Origin: Nocardia asiatica NBRC 100129
Lineage (GTDB): Bacteria; Actinomycetota; Actinomycetes; Mycobacteriales; Mycobacteriaceae
DNA: 43,190 bases
Assembly: GCF_000308415.1 (NCBI RefSeq)
Contig: NZ_BAFS01000017.1
Location: 1-43,190 of the forward strand
Direction of reading: 5' to 3'
Every line of letters begins with the position of its first letter. The first letter of the stretch is position 1. A program made the translations under genes and the position numbers. The notes under the pieces are model-generated. The model was not told the DNA's origin. It was given only the letters and a program-made list of their open reading frames with translations, and ran no database searches. Positions 24,921-33,316 of this stretch are shown in pieces.

Positions 24921-25206
24921 GCGCGGTGAGTGGGCGGACATCAGAGACCGCCGGATGCAGGAACCCGGTGCTGCGGAGGCTTACGAAGCGGCCCGGTTGG
25001 CCTATGAACTGGGTCGAACGATTCGGCGCATGCGCGAGGAGCGGGGCTGGAGTCAGACCGTATTGGCCGAGGCCGCGGGTATGACGCAGTCCGCGGTGGC
25101 CAGGTTCGAGGCGGGTGGGACGGTGCCGAGTCTTCCCGTGCTGGAGCGTTTGGCTCGCGCGCTCGACGCGGAGTTGATCGTGCAGGTGCGGCCGAAGGTG
25201 GCGTAG
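24913..25206 (+). CDS. XRE-family antitoxin (HigA-like)
   Basis: This 97-aa protein has a Cro/cI helix-turn-helix at about residues 35-90 (LGRTIRRMREERGWSQTVL, AEAAGMTQSAVARFEAGG, PSLPVLERLARALD) and a short C-terminal strand (AELIVQVRPK). It should neutralise the adjacent HigB-like toxin and repress the operon through the palindrome at 24549-24564. A strong RBS (GAGGAGGA, 8 nt upstream) sits inside the toxin end, so it can be translated whatever the state of the toxin frame. Unlike the toxin, its frame is intact. Confidence 0.9.
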   Translation: MAERGEWADIRDRRMQEPGAAEAYEAARLAYELGRTIRRMREERGWSQTVLAEAAGMTQSAVARFEAGGTVPSLPVLERLARALDAELIVQVRPKVA

Positions 25207-25216
25207 CCGCGTCGGC

Positions 25217-25768
25217 TCAGTCGCCCAGAGCGGTCGGGCGGTAGTAGCGCCCGTTGTAATACAGCAGTGGTGCGGCGGCGGGCTTCTCGTCGGTGTTGTC
25301 GTGCACCCGGGTGACCAGGCCGACGACGAAGGTGTGGTCGCCGATGGGGATCAGCTGGTGCACGGTGGCGCGCATCCAGATCGGGGTGCCGTGCAGGACC
25401 GGTTCGCCGGTGTCGAGGGTGGTCCACAAGGCGCGGTCGGTGAAGCGCTCCTCGGCGGTCCGGGAGAACCGATGCGCCAGATGCTGCTGGTGTTCGCCGA
25501 GGAAGTGGATGACGACGGACTCGGCGTCGAGCATGGCGGACAGGCTGGAGGAGGTGTGCGCGATGTTGAACGAGACCAGCGGCGGGTCCAGTGAGAGCGA
25601 GGCGAATGAGGTCGCGGTGAAGCCGACCGGCCCCTGTGGCGAGTGCAGCGTGACGACGGTGACGCCCGCCGGATAGTGGCGCATGGACGCGCGATACTGC
25701 TCCGCGGTGATGCCGCTCAGGTCATCGGGAATTCGTAGTTCCGTCTCGGGGCGTGGTGCGTCGGTCAC
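25217..25768 (-). CDS. Flavin reductase family protein (FMN-binding split barrel)
   Basis: This 183-aa protein has the flavin-reductase-like fold: [38 protein letters not shown], and [20 protein letters not shown] followed by YYNGRYYRP near the C-terminus. Such proteins are NAD(P)H:FMN/FAD reductases supplying reduced flavin to two-component monooxygenases. No monooxygenase is adjacent here, so the partner is unknown. It is the last of three minus-strand genes (OHCU-like, YbaK, this) separated by 50-80 bp, and it converges with the antitoxin gene. Confidence 0.88.
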   Translation of the reverse strand: MTDAPRPETELRIPDDLSGITAEQYRASMRHYPAGVTVVTLHSPQGPVGFTATSFASLSLDPPLVSFNIAHTSSSLSAMLDAESVVIHFLGEHQQHLAHRFSRTAEERFTDRALWTTLDTGEPVLHGTPIWMRATVHQLIPIGDHTFVVGLVTRVHDNTDEKPAAAPLLYYNGRYYRPTALGD

Positions 25769-25846
25769 ATGACGAAACTACGCCCGGATTTTCCGGTCCC
25801 GCGAGGGGTGTGTTGGTTCGGCACTGTTTCGCGGCCCTCGCCGCGA

Positions 25847-26323
25847 TCAGTCCACGTCGATCGGAAGACCGGCGGTGATCCGCAGCAATTCGGGGAACGA
25901 CGTGCGGAAGACGGTGTTCGGGTGTCCGCCCGCCGCCCAGATCTCGCGGTGGCGCCCCAGCGCGTTGTCCACCCAGGTGGGCAGGTTGGTCGGGTGGCCG
26001 ACCGGCGCGACGCCGCCGATGGGCTGACCGGTCACTTCGCGCACCGTATCGGCGGGAGCGCGGGTCAACGTCCCTTCCAGGCGCGCACCGGTCCGTGCCA
26101 GATCGACCTGGTGTTCGCCCGACACCAGCAGGAGGACCGGGTCGTCGTCGAGTAGGAAGACCAGCGATTTCGTGATCGCCCCCACGTCGACGCCGAGTGC
26201 CCGCGCGGCGTCCACCGCGGTGCGCGTCGGTTCCGGCTGGGTGACGATGAGACCGTGATGACCCCGGGAGATGAGGGTGTCGGCGACCCGGCAGGCGACC
26301 GGTGGCAATGACGACCTGCGCAT
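25847..26323 (-). CDS. YbaK/EbsC-type aminoacyl-tRNA deacylase
   Basis: This 158-aa protein has the YbaK/prolyl-tRNA-synthetase-associated fold, seen as ALGVDVGAITKSLVFLLDDD (ending DPVLLLVSG) and TGQPIGGVAPVGH. The glycine-rich GGVAPVGH loop and the lysine in ITKSLVF are the conserved active-site elements of editing domains that hydrolyse mischarged tRNA (Cys-tRNA-Pro and related). The start ATG at 26323 is taken as the family-consistent one. It lies 54 bp downstream of the OHCU-like gene on the same strand and may be cotranscribed. Confidence 0.88.
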   Translation of the reverse strand: MRRSSLPPVACRVADTLISRGHHGLIVTQPEPTRTAVDAARALGVDVGAITKSLVFLLDDDPVLLLVSGEHQVDLARTGARLEGTLTRAPADTVREVTGQPIGGVAPVGHPTNLPTWVDNALGRHREIWAAGGHPNTVFRTSFPELLRITAGLPIDVD

Positions 26324-26377
26324 CTCACCAGGGTAGAGCGATTGCGGACGGTACGCCGGACAAGTCGCGCGGCCGGT

Positions 26378-26698
26378 TCAGTATTCCGGGTAGCCTTCGC
26401 TGGGGCCGAGCATCCCGGCGATCCGCTCGCGGGTGATCCGGGCCAGTTCGGTCAGGTCGCGCGCGGAGACTTGTTCGTGCGCAACCGCTTCGAAGGCGCG
26501 GTCGACATCCCGCGGGGACAGCGCGAGCAATTCGAGATCTGCCTTGGTCAGCAGGGCCTCGTGATCCGGATATGGTCGGGCGTCGCTCAATGTCGTGGCC
26601 CAGGTGACGTTGCAGCAGCACGCGTACAGGGCGTGCACCGCGCGGGCGCGCGGCATTTCGTTGAACCGGTCCAGACCTATTCCCCGATGCATCAGCAT
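26378..26698 (-). CDS. Shortened OHCU-decarboxylase-like protein
   Basis: The protein has 106 aa from the ATG at 26698, which has a perfect GGAGG 5 nt upstream. The N-terminal half follows 2-oxo-4-hydroxy-4-carboxy-5-ureidoimidazoline decarboxylase (GLDRFNEMPRARAVHALYACC, RPYPDHEALLTKADLELLAL) and the end (LTELARITRERIAGMLG) follows the family C-terminus. The middle of about 55 residues, with the catalytic HPRIG-like histidine motif and the FG.VF segment, is missing; the position corresponding to AAHPRIG reads VAHEQVS. It is therefore unlikely to be a working ureide-pathway enzyme, and no other urate genes are near. A divergent helical protein with a new role is possible. Confidence 0.65.
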   Translation of the reverse strand: MLMHRGIGLDRFNEMPRARAVHALYACCCNVTWATTLSDARPYPDHEALLTKADLELLALSPRDVDRAFEAVAHEQVSARDLTELARITRERIAGMLGPSEGYPEY

Positions 26699-26890
26699 GG
26701 TGTCCTCCGAAACCGATGAATGAGGTTTGCTGACTCGACCATGATCCGCCGTCGGGCGAGTCGGGAACCAGTTCGCCACCGCATTTTTTGCACAGGGTTT
26801 ACCCGCTGCGGAGTTTCACCGCGAATCCTCGCACGCCGCGAACTCCCGGGCCGGGACACCGGGCGCGCGTCGCCTCGATACGCTGTACAA

Positions 26891-27712
26891 ATGACTGATT
26901 GGCAGGCTTTCACCGTCGAAACCAAGGATCACGTCGCGCAGGTGACGCTGACCGGCCCCGGCAAGGGCAACGCGATGGGTCCCGACTTCTGGCGTGAGCT
27001 GCCGGAGGTCTTCGGAGCGCTGGACGCCGACCCCGACGTGCGCGCGATCGTGCTGACCGGTTCCGGCAAGCACTTCTCCTATGGTCTGGACCTGCCCGCG
27101 ATGAGCGGCACCTTCGGTCCGCTGATGGCCGAGCGCGCCCTGGCCGCACCGCGGACCGACTTCCTCACCGAGCTGCGCAAGATGCAGGCTTCGGTCACGG
27201 CGGTGGCGGACTGCCGCAAGCCGGTGATCGCGGCGGTGTCGGGCTGGTGCATCGGCGGCGGGCTGGATCTGATCGCGGCGGTCGACATCCGCTACGCCAG
27301 CGCGGACGCCAAGTTCAGCTTGCGTGAGGCCAAGGTCGCGATCGTCGCCGACATCGGCTCGCTGCACCGGCTGCCCGGCATCATCGGCGAGGGGCACCTG
27401 CGGGAGCTGGCCTACACGGCCAAGGACATCGACGCCGCCCGCGCGGAGAAGATCGGCCTGGTCAACGACGTCTTCCCGGATCAGGAAGCGGCGCTGGACG
27501 CGGCGCACGCGACCGCGCGCGAGATCGCCGCCAACCCGCCGCTGGTGGTGCAGGGTGTCAAGGACGTGCTGGATCAGCGCCGCGTGGACGAGGTCGCCGC
27601 GGGCCTGCGCTACGTCTCCGCGTGGAATGCCGCGTTCCTGCCCTCGGAGGATCTCACCGAGGCGATCAAGGCCGTCTTCGAAAAGCGCCCGCCCGAATTC
27701 CGCGGCCAGTGA
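26891..27712 (+). CDS. Crotonase-family protein, delta3,5-delta2,4-dienoyl-CoA isomerase type
   Basis: This 273-aa crotonase has the oxyanion-hole segments KHFSYGLDL and SGWCIGGGLDL. Three acidic residues, D126 (GGGLD), E146 (LREAKV) and D154 (VADIG), have the same spacing (20 and 8) as the catalytic D176, E196 and D204 of mammalian dienoyl-CoA isomerase ECH1, and the local motif ADIGSLHRLP matches ADVGTLQRLP. It is therefore better called a dienoyl-CoA isomerase than an enoyl-CoA hydratase; it would handle odd-position double bonds in fatty-acid beta-oxidation. The ATG at 26891 fits the homologous N-terminus (WQAFTVE...). It stands alone. Confidence 0.9.
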   Translation: MTDWQAFTVETKDHVAQVTLTGPGKGNAMGPDFWRELPEVFGALDADPDVRAIVLTGSGKHFSYGLDLPAMSGTFGPLMAERALAAPRTDFLTELRKMQASVTAVADCRKPVIAAVSGWCIGGGLDLIAAVDIRYASADAKFSLREAKVAIVADIGSLHRLPGIIGEGHLRELAYTAKDIDAARAEKIGLVNDVFPDQEAALDAAHATAREIAANPPLVVQGVKDVLDQRRVDEVAAGLRYVSAWNAAFLPSEDLTEAIKAVFEKRPPEFRGQ

Positions 27713-27900
27713 CTCCCGCGGCGCGTCCATATCGCAGTGGGCGCGCCGTGCTCCGGCCCCAAGGGTGGGTATCGAGGGTGGGCAAGGTGATTCGCCTCAG
27801 GGTTGCGTCGCACTCACCCTAGGGGTGGCTGTGCGAGGCGCCGATCGTCCATATCGTTTGAGACGTCAGAAATTTCGCCTCGCATTCAGGAGCAAAACCA

Positions 27901-28143
27901 ATGCGTATCAAGTCCTTCCTCGCCGCTGGTCTGCTGGCCACCGCTGCCGTCGCCGGGGTGTCGACGGCCGCTTCGGCCTCGGCCGCGCCGGTTTACCAGG
28001 ACGTCGCCTACAGCGGCACCTACGTCGGCACTTACGCCACGCTGTACGCCTGCCGCGCCGACGGCGAGTCGCCGAGCACCGGCGGCTACTACTGGGAGTG
28101 CATCGAGACCTGGAACGGCTGGGACCTCTACATCTACTACTGA
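27901..28143 (+). CDS. Small secreted aromatic-rich protein
   Basis: The 80-aa precursor has a textbook signal peptide ([20 protein letters not shown], cleavage probably after ASA near residue 29) and a mature part of about 50 residues very rich in Tyr/Trp/Gly ([15 protein letters not shown], ending DLYIYY). It has two cysteines (YAC and WEC) that could form one disulfide. AGGAG lies 9 nt before the ATG. A hairpin terminator follows 16 bp after the stop, so it is monocistronic. The family is not recognised beyond similarity of style to small exported nocardial proteins. Location is inferred to be extracellular or cell-wall. Confidence 0.82.
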   Translation: MRIKSFLAAGLLATAAVAGVSTAASASAAPVYQDVAYSGTYVGTYATLYACRADGESPSTGGYYWECIETWNGWDLYIYY

Positions 28144-28159
28144 TCCACCTGTCACAGAG

Positions 28160-28188
28160 AAGGGGCATCCGGCATCCGGGTGTCCCTT
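28160..28188 (+). terminator. Strong hairpin terminator after the small secreted protein
   Basis: AAGGGGCATCCGG (28160-28172) pairs over its full 13 bp (two G-T wobbles) with CCGGGTGTCCCTT (28176-28188) around a CAT loop, followed by TT. Confidence 0.85.
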
Positions 28189-28225
28189 TTCGCCTGCCGC
28201 GGTTCGAATTTCAGTTCATACGACA

Positions 28226-28258
28226 AAAGCGGGGAATCCGTTCCGGACTCCCCGCTTT
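28226..28258 (-). terminator. Terminator of ppa
   Basis: AAAGCGGGG (28226-28234) pairs with CCCCGCTTT (28250-28258), with an inner TCCG/CGGA helix. Read on the minus strand the stem is followed by TG after GCTTTT, directly downstream of the ppa stop at 28276. It may work in both directions. Confidence 0.8.
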
Positions 28259-28275
28259 CTCGTGCCACCGGGCTT

Positions 28276-28767
28276 TCAGTGTCCGCCCTGGTCCTTCAGA
28301 CGCTGGATGGACGCCTCCACCTCGGCCTCGGCCTCGGCGCGACCGACCCACTCCGAGCCCTTGACGTACTTGCCGGGCTCGAGGTCCTTGTAGCGCTCGA
28401 AGAAGTGCTTGATCGCGGCCAGTTCGAACTCCGGGACGTCCTTCAGATCCTGGATGTGATCCCAGCGCGGGTCGCCGGCGGGCACGCACAGGACCTTGTC
28501 GTCGCCGCCCGCTTCGTCGGTCATCTTGTACATCGCGACCGGACGCGCTTCCACGATCACACCCGGGAACACCGAGTCGGGCAGCAGGACCAGCGCGTCC
28601 AGCGGGTCACCGTCCTCGCCGAGGGTGTTCTCGATGTAGCCGTAGTCGGCGGGGTAGACCATGGACGTGTACAGGAAGCGGTCGAGCCGGACCCGGCCGG
28701 TCTCGTGATCGACCTCGTACTTGTTCCGGGAACCCTTGGGGATCTCGATCGTGACGTCGAACTCCAC
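28276..28767 (-). CDS. ppa: Inorganic pyrophosphatase
   Basis: This 163-aa family I pyrophosphatase hydrolyses PPi and drives biosynthetic reactions in the cytoplasm. The start [20 protein letters not shown], the signature YPADYGYI and the triad [10 protein letters not shown] (metal-binding aspartates) are all present. Further on come [17 protein letters not shown] and [19 protein letters not shown] chose the GTG at 28767 because AAGGAG lies 6-7 nt upstream and the length then matches M. tuberculosis Ppa (162 aa). It is divergent from dacB, as Rv3628 is from Rv3627c. Confidence 0.97.
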   Translation of the reverse strand: MEFDVTIEIPKGSRNKYEVDHETGRVRLDRFLYTSMVYPADYGYIENTLGEDGDPLDALVLLPDSVFPGVIVEARPVAMYKMTDEAGGDDKVLCVPAGDPRWDHIQDLKDVPEFELAAIKHFFERYKDLEPGKYVKGSEWVGRAEAEAEVEASIQRLKDQGGH

Positions 28768-28961
28768 GCCATCTCCTTCGTGCATCGGTGCCGAGCCTGC
28801 GACTCGGCTTGTTTCGGCGACTGCCGACTCGGCCGCTGCGGAGTGCGCCGACTCGCCAGGTTGTTCGGGGGAACGTTTGCGCAACGAGGATAGTGTGGGC
28901 GGCGGGGACATGGGTGCGGCAGGCGGCTGCTGCGGGAATCGGTCAGGAGAGCGGCGGCGAC

Positions 28962-30422
28962 GTGTTTGGTGGCAACGAGAACATCGGTGGGCTGGCCGCC
29001 CGGCGGCGCCGCAACAGATGGATCTGGATATCGACCACGCTGATCGTGCTGCTCGCCGTCGCCGTGGTGGCGCTGGTCACGGTGCGCCCGTGGACCGACG
29101 AGTTCCGGCACGGCGGGCTGACCATCGCCGCCGCGCCCGCGCCGGTCGAGCCGTCGCCCCGGGTCACTCCGGCCCGGTCGGCCGGTTCGGCGCCGAGTCC
29201 CGCCGGGATCGCCGCCGCGCTGGCGCCGGTGATCGGCAATCCGGACCTCGGCGCGTTCGCGGGCCAGGTGACCGACGCCGACAGCGCGATGGTGCTGTGG
29301 AGCGGTGACGCGAACCGGCCGATGATCCCGTCGTCCACCGCGAAGATCCTCACCACGGCGGCAGTCCTGCTCACGTTGCCCGCCGAGCACCGGGTGACGA
29401 CGAAGGTGGTCGCCGGTGCGGCGCCGAACGAACTGGTGCTGGTCGGTGGCGGCGATCCGACGCTCACCGCGCAGCCGGACGGCAAAGGGTACTACCCGAA
29501 CGGGCCGCGCCTGTCCGACTTGGTCGACCAGATCAGGACCACGGGCCGCCAGGTGGACACGATCGTGGTCGACACCTCCGCCTACTCCGGACCCACCATG
29601 GCGCGGGGCTGGGACCCGATCGACATCCCCGAGGGTTCCATCGCCCCGATCGAGCCGGTGATGCTCGACGGCGGCCGCTTGCAACCGCTCGTCGAGTACT
29701 CGCCGCGTACCGCTACGCCCGCACTGGACGCCGGCCGGCGACTGGCCGTCGAATTGGGGCTCGACCCGGCGCGGGTGCGGGCGGGCGTCGCGCCCGCGGG
29801 TGCGGCCGAGATCGCCTCGGTCCGCTCGGCGCCGCTGCGTGACCGGCTGCGCGACATGATGGTGTATTCCGACAACGTGCTCGCCGAGGCGATCGGCCGG
29901 GAGTTGGCCGCCGCGACCGGCGGCTCGGCCTCCTTCGACGGCGGGGTCGCCGCGGTGCGCACGGCGCTGAGCGCGGCAGGTTTCGATCTGGCCGGCCTGG
30001 ATATGCACGACAGCAGCGGGCTTTCGGTCGATGACCGGATTCCCGCCCGATTGCTCGACCGGGTCGTGGCGACCGCGGCCAAGCCCACCGGCGCCACGGC
30101 GGTGCAACCGGCCGGTACCAAGGCCAAGCCGGAGAACGACCGCACCGCGGCCATCTTGGCTCCGATGCTCGACGCGCTGCCGGTCGCGGGCGCTACCGGC
30201 TCGCTCACCAGCCGCTACGTCGCCCGCGACCGCCAGGCCGCGGGCTGGGTCCGGGCGAAGACCGGAACTCTGTCGGTGTCCAGCGCGTTGGTCGGGTATG
30301 TGCTGGACGCCGATGGGCGGGTGCTGACCTTCGCTCTGATGTCGAACGATCGACCGCCGGAGGTGAGCAGGCCCGCGTTGGACGCGATCGCAGGCACGCT
30401 GCGAAACTGTGGATGCACGTGA
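28962..30422 (+). CDS. dacB: D-alanyl-D-alanine carboxypeptidase, PBP4 (DacB) type
   Basis: This 486-aa penicillin-binding protein (peptidase S13) trims or opens cross-links of peptidoglycan. A membrane anchor ([18 protein letters not shown]) lies near residue 30, followed by a Pro/Ala-rich linker. The three active-site motifs are SxxK as S125-T-A-K128, SDN in YSDNVLAE, and KTG in VRAKTGTLS. The C-terminal NCGCT ending resembles that of Rv3627c. The GTG at 28962 has AGGAG about 14 nt upstream; other in-frame GTG codons exist upstream, so the exact start is uncertain. It heads a probable operon with the zincin, tilS and hpt genes. Confidence 0.94.
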   Translation: MFGGNENIGGLAARRRRNRWIWISTTLIVLLAVAVVALVTVRPWTDEFRHGGLTIAAAPAPVEPSPRVTPARSAGSAPSPAGIAAALAPVIGNPDLGAFAGQVTDADSAMVLWSGDANRPMIPSSTAKILTTAAVLLTLPAEHRVTTKVVAGAAPNELVLVGGGDPTLTAQPDGKGYYPNGPRLSDLVDQIRTTGRQVDTIVVDTSAYSGPTMARGWDPIDIPEGSIAPIEPVMLDGGRLQPLVEYSPRTATPALDAGRRLAVELGLDPARVRAGVAPAGAAEIASVRSAPLRDRLRDMMVYSDNVLAEAIGRELAAATGGSASFDGGVAAVRTALSAAGFDLAGLDMHDSSGLSVDDRIPARLLDRVVATAAKPTGATAVQPAGTKAKPENDRTAAILAPMLDALPVAGATGSLTSRYVARDRQAAGWVRAKTGTLSVSSALVGYVLDADGRVLTFALMSNDRPPEVSRPALDAIAGTLRNCGCT

Positions 30423-30435
30423 CGGGTGGTTGATC

Positions 30436-31545
30436 ATGACCCAGCAAGGTTCCGACACAGCCGAGTTCGGCTCCGCGGGCGTGGCCGAGCGGCGCAAGGC
30501 CCGCTCGGGTCTGTCCGGCGTGGTCGATTGGCGTCTGGCCGCGCGAACCGGCTCGGCGCTCGCGCCAGCGGGTCCGCGCACGTCGCGCTACTCGGCCGAG
30601 CAGGTCGTGGCCGAACTCGCGGATTCCTCCGTGCGGGCCGAGGCGCCGGTTCGTGAGGTCAGCGGGTTGCTGGACGACCGGCCGGTCCCCGCGGCCAGGA
30701 TCGTCGACCGGCCGGGGTGGATCCAGGCCGCCGCCGACTCGATGGCCCAGCTCACCGGAACCGGTGGGGCGCTCGCCGAACGCAAGCTGCTGGCGGGCAA
30801 ACCCGCCGGTGTGCAGGCGGGCGCGATGCTGGCCTTCCTGTCCACCGCGATCCTCGGCCAATACGACCCGTTCACCGGAGCGGACGGCACCCTGCTGCTC
30901 GTCGCCCCGAACATCGTGGCCGTCGAGCGCGCGCTCGGAGTGTCGGCCGGCGATTTCCGGCTCTGGGTCTGCCTGCACGAGGTGACCCACCGGGTGCAGT
31001 TCTCCTCGGCGCCCTGGCTCACCGAATACATGCGCGCCAATGTCGAGGTGCTCGGCGAGGTCGGTGACGAGCCGGTGAGCGACATGCTGACCCGGCTGCT
31101 CGAGGAGGTGCGCGACCGTCGCCGCGGCACCGCCTCCGACGACCCGGTCGCGCGCGGCGTGGTCGGGCTGCTGCGCGCCACCCAGGCGCCGCCGCAGCGC
31201 GAGGCGCTGGACCGTCTGCTCATGCTCGGCACCCTGCTGGAGGGGCACGCCGATCACGTCATGGACGCGGTCGGCCCCGCGGTCGTCCCGTCGGTCGAGC
31301 AGATCCGCACCGCGTTCGACCAGCGGCGCAAGCGTCCGACCAATCCGGTGCAGCGCATCCTGCGCGCCCTGCTCGGCGTGGATGCCAAGGTGGCCCAGTA
31401 CGTGCGCGGGAAGAAGTTCGTGGACGAGGTGGTCGGCACGGTCGGGACGGCCCGGTTCAACACGGTGTGGACCGAACCCGAGACTTTGCCGCGCACCGAC
31501 GAGATCGAGCAGCCGCAACGCTGGATCGAACGGGTGCTGGCCTGA
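30436..31545 (+). CDS. DUF2342 zinc-dependent metalloprotease-like protein (Rv3626c type)
   Basis: This 369-aa protein is of the zincin-like DUF2342/coenzyme-F420-biosynthesis-associated family. The motif LHEVTHRVQF gives the HExxH zinc site, and a helical C-terminal half contains LLEGHADHVMDAVGP, a likely further ligand region. N-terminal VVDWRLAARTGSALAP is typical of the family. The function is not established experimentally as far as I know. The ATG at 30436 lies 13 bp after the dacB stop, indicating an operon. Confidence 0.92.
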   Translation: MTQQGSDTAEFGSAGVAERRKARSGLSGVVDWRLAARTGSALAPAGPRTSRYSAEQVVAELADSSVRAEAPVREVSGLLDDRPVPAARIVDRPGWIQAAADSMAQLTGTGGALAERKLLAGKPAGVQAGAMLAFLSTAILGQYDPFTGADGTLLLVAPNIVAVERALGVSAGDFRLWVCLHEVTHRVQFSSAPWLTEYMRANVEVLGEVGDEPVSDMLTRLLEEVRDRRRGTASDDPVARGVVGLLRATQAPPQREALDRLLMLGTLLEGHADHVMDAVGPAVVPSVEQIRTAFDQRRKRPTNPVQRILRALLGVDAKVAQYVRGKKFVDEVVGTVGTARFNTVWTEPETLPRTDEIEQPQRWIERVLA

Positions 31546-31611
31546 GCGATCAGGCCCTGTTCGGCCCCGGCGGCGGACTGCCGAGCGAGGCAGGCCGGTA
31601 GGCTGCGCCCC

Positions 31612-32703
31612 ATGGGGCGTTCGCCAGGAACGACACCCGGGCGTTTCGCATCGAAGGCCGGGTCGTCGGATTCCGCGCGGCCGCCGGCGGCCGGTGCGGG
31701 CGACGTCCGGCGCCTGCCCGAGACCGCTGCCGTGCTCACTGTCCGCAGGGCCGTCCGGGACTGGCTGGCCGATTTCGGGCCGCGTGAGAACGAACCACAG
31801 GTGGTCGCGGTCGCGCTGTCCGGCGGCGCGGATTCGCTGGCCCTCACGGCCGCGTCGGTGGCGGAGACGAACGCCGTCCACGCACTGGTGGTCGATCACC
31901 GGCTGCAACCCGGTTCCGGCGCCGTGGCGGCCGAGGCGGCGGCCCAGGCGCTCGCCCTGGGCTGTCGGTCCGCACGGGTGCTCGCGGTCGAGGTCGGCAC
32001 CGAGGGCGGCGTGGAAGCCGCCGCGCGCCGGGCGCGCTACGCCGCGCTGGATTCGGCGCGCGACGGCCTGCCGGTGCTGCTCGGGCACACGCTCGACGAC
32101 CAGGCCGAAACGGTGCTGCTGGGGCTCGCGCGCGGCTCGGGTGGCCGCTCGATCCAAGGGATGGCCCCCTGCGCCGAGCCGTGGGGGCGGCCGCTGCTCG
32201 GCGTGCGCCGGGAAACGACCCGGCAGATGTGCGCCGACTTGAGCGTCTCCCCACACGACGACCCGCACAACGCGGCGCCCGAGTTCACCCGGGTCCGGCT
32301 GCGTACCGAGGCGTTGCCGCTGCTCGAGCAGATCCTCGGCGGCGGGGTGGCTCCGGCGCTGGCGCGCACGGCCGAGCAGCTGCGGGAGGACGGCGCGGTG
32401 CTGGACGCGCTCGCCGCCGAGCTGCGGCACACCGCGAGTGATGGGCAGGCGCTGGTGATCGAGACCCTCGCCACTGCGCCCGCGGCCCTGCGAAAACGGG
32501 CAATCCGGGCATGGCTGCTGGACCAGGGGGCGAAAGCGCTGACCACCAAGCATTTACAGGCAGTCGACGAACTGGTGACGGCTTGGCGCGGGCAGGGCGG
32601 TGTCGCGGTCGGCGGAGGAAGGCCGGATAGCAGGTTGGTCGCCGGGCGCGAACATGGCAGGCTGACACTGCGGCTGAGTGAGGATGGGCATCGGAGGCGA
32701 TGA
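31612..32703 (+). CDS. tilS: tRNA(Ile)-lysidine synthase
   Basis: This 363-aa N-type ATP pyrophosphatase converts the wobble C of tRNA-Ile(CAU) to lysidine. The PP-loop ALSGGADSLAL lies near residue 70. Further motifs are VDHRLQPGS, LLGHTLDDQAETVLLGLARG (with GSGG after it) and NAAPEFTRVRLR. The first ~35 residues are Ser/Arg/Pro-rich and not family-like, so a later start, near VRRLPETAAVLTVRRAV, is possible. It lies in the conserved order dacB-zincin-tilS-hpt. Confidence 0.94.
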   Translation: MGRSPGTTPGRFASKAGSSDSARPPAAGAGDVRRLPETAAVLTVRRAVRDWLADFGPRENEPQVVAVALSGGADSLALTAASVAETNAVHALVVDHRLQPGSGAVAAEAAAQALALGCRSARVLAVEVGTEGGVEAAARRARYAALDSARDGLPVLLGHTLDDQAETVLLGLARGSGGRSIQGMAPCAEPWGRPLLGVRRETTRQMCADLSVSPHDDPHNAAPEFTRVRLRTEALPLLEQILGGGVAPALARTAEQLREDGAVLDALAAELRHTASDGQALVIETLATAPAALRKRAIRAWLLDQGAKALTTKHLQAVDELVTAWRGQGGVAVGGGRPDSRLVAGREHGRLTLRLSEDGHRRR

Positions 32704-32757
32704 CGCAGACCGAACCGGCCCGACGGGCTCACCACCACGGAAGGGAATCCAGCTGAC

Positions 32758-33312
32758 GTGTACGGGGACGACATCGCGTCGGTGCTGATCACCGAGGAAC
32801 AGATCGCCGCGAAGACCCAGGAGCTGGCCGAACTCATCGCCAAGCGGTATCCCCCCGACGCTCCGGAGGGCGATCTACTGCTGGTGGGCGTGCTCAAGGG
32901 CGCCATCTTCTTCATGACCGACCTGGCCAAGGCGCTGCCGATCCCGACCCAGATGGAGTTCATGGCCGTCTCGTCCTACGGATCGTCCACTTCCTCCTCC
33001 GGCGTGGTGCGCATCATGAAGGACCTGGACAAGGACATCGCGGGCCGCAACGTCCTGATCGTCGAGGACATCATCGACTCCGGGCTCACGCTGTCGTGGC
33101 TCAAGCGCAACCTGTCCACCCGCAACCCGGCCTCGCTCGAGGTGGTCACCCTCCTGCGCAAACCCGACGCGCTACGCACGCCCGTGGAAGTCGCGCACGT
33201 CGGCTTCGACATCCCGAACGAATTCGTCGTGGGCTACGGCCTCGACTACGCGGAGCGCTACCGCGACCTGCCCTATATCGGCACCCTGGACCCCAAGGTC
33301 TACGGCGGCTGA
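32758..33312 (+). CDS. hpt: Hypoxanthine(-guanine) phosphoribosyltransferase
   Basis: This 184-aa purine salvage enzyme transfers phosphoribose from PRPP to hypoxanthine/guanine. The PRPP loop [14 protein letters not shown] is clear. Also present are [14 protein letters not shown], the flexible SSYG loop ([10 protein letters not shown]) and [18 protein letters not shown] near the end. The GTG at 32758 has GAAGGGAA 10-12 nt upstream. It is the last gene of the dacB-zincin-tilS-hpt group; in mycobacteria ftsH follows, but here a convergent cyclase-family gene ends 4 bp away. Confidence 0.96.
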   Translation: MYGDDIASVLITEEQIAAKTQELAELIAKRYPPDAPEGDLLLVGVLKGAIFFMTDLAKALPIPTQMEFMAVSSYGSSTSSSGVVRIMKDLDKDIAGRNVLIVEDIIDSGLTLSWLKRNLSTRNPASLEVVTLLRKPDALRTPVEVAHVGFDIPNEFVVGYGLDYAERYRDLPYIGTLDPKVYGG

Positions 33313-33316
33313 GTCG

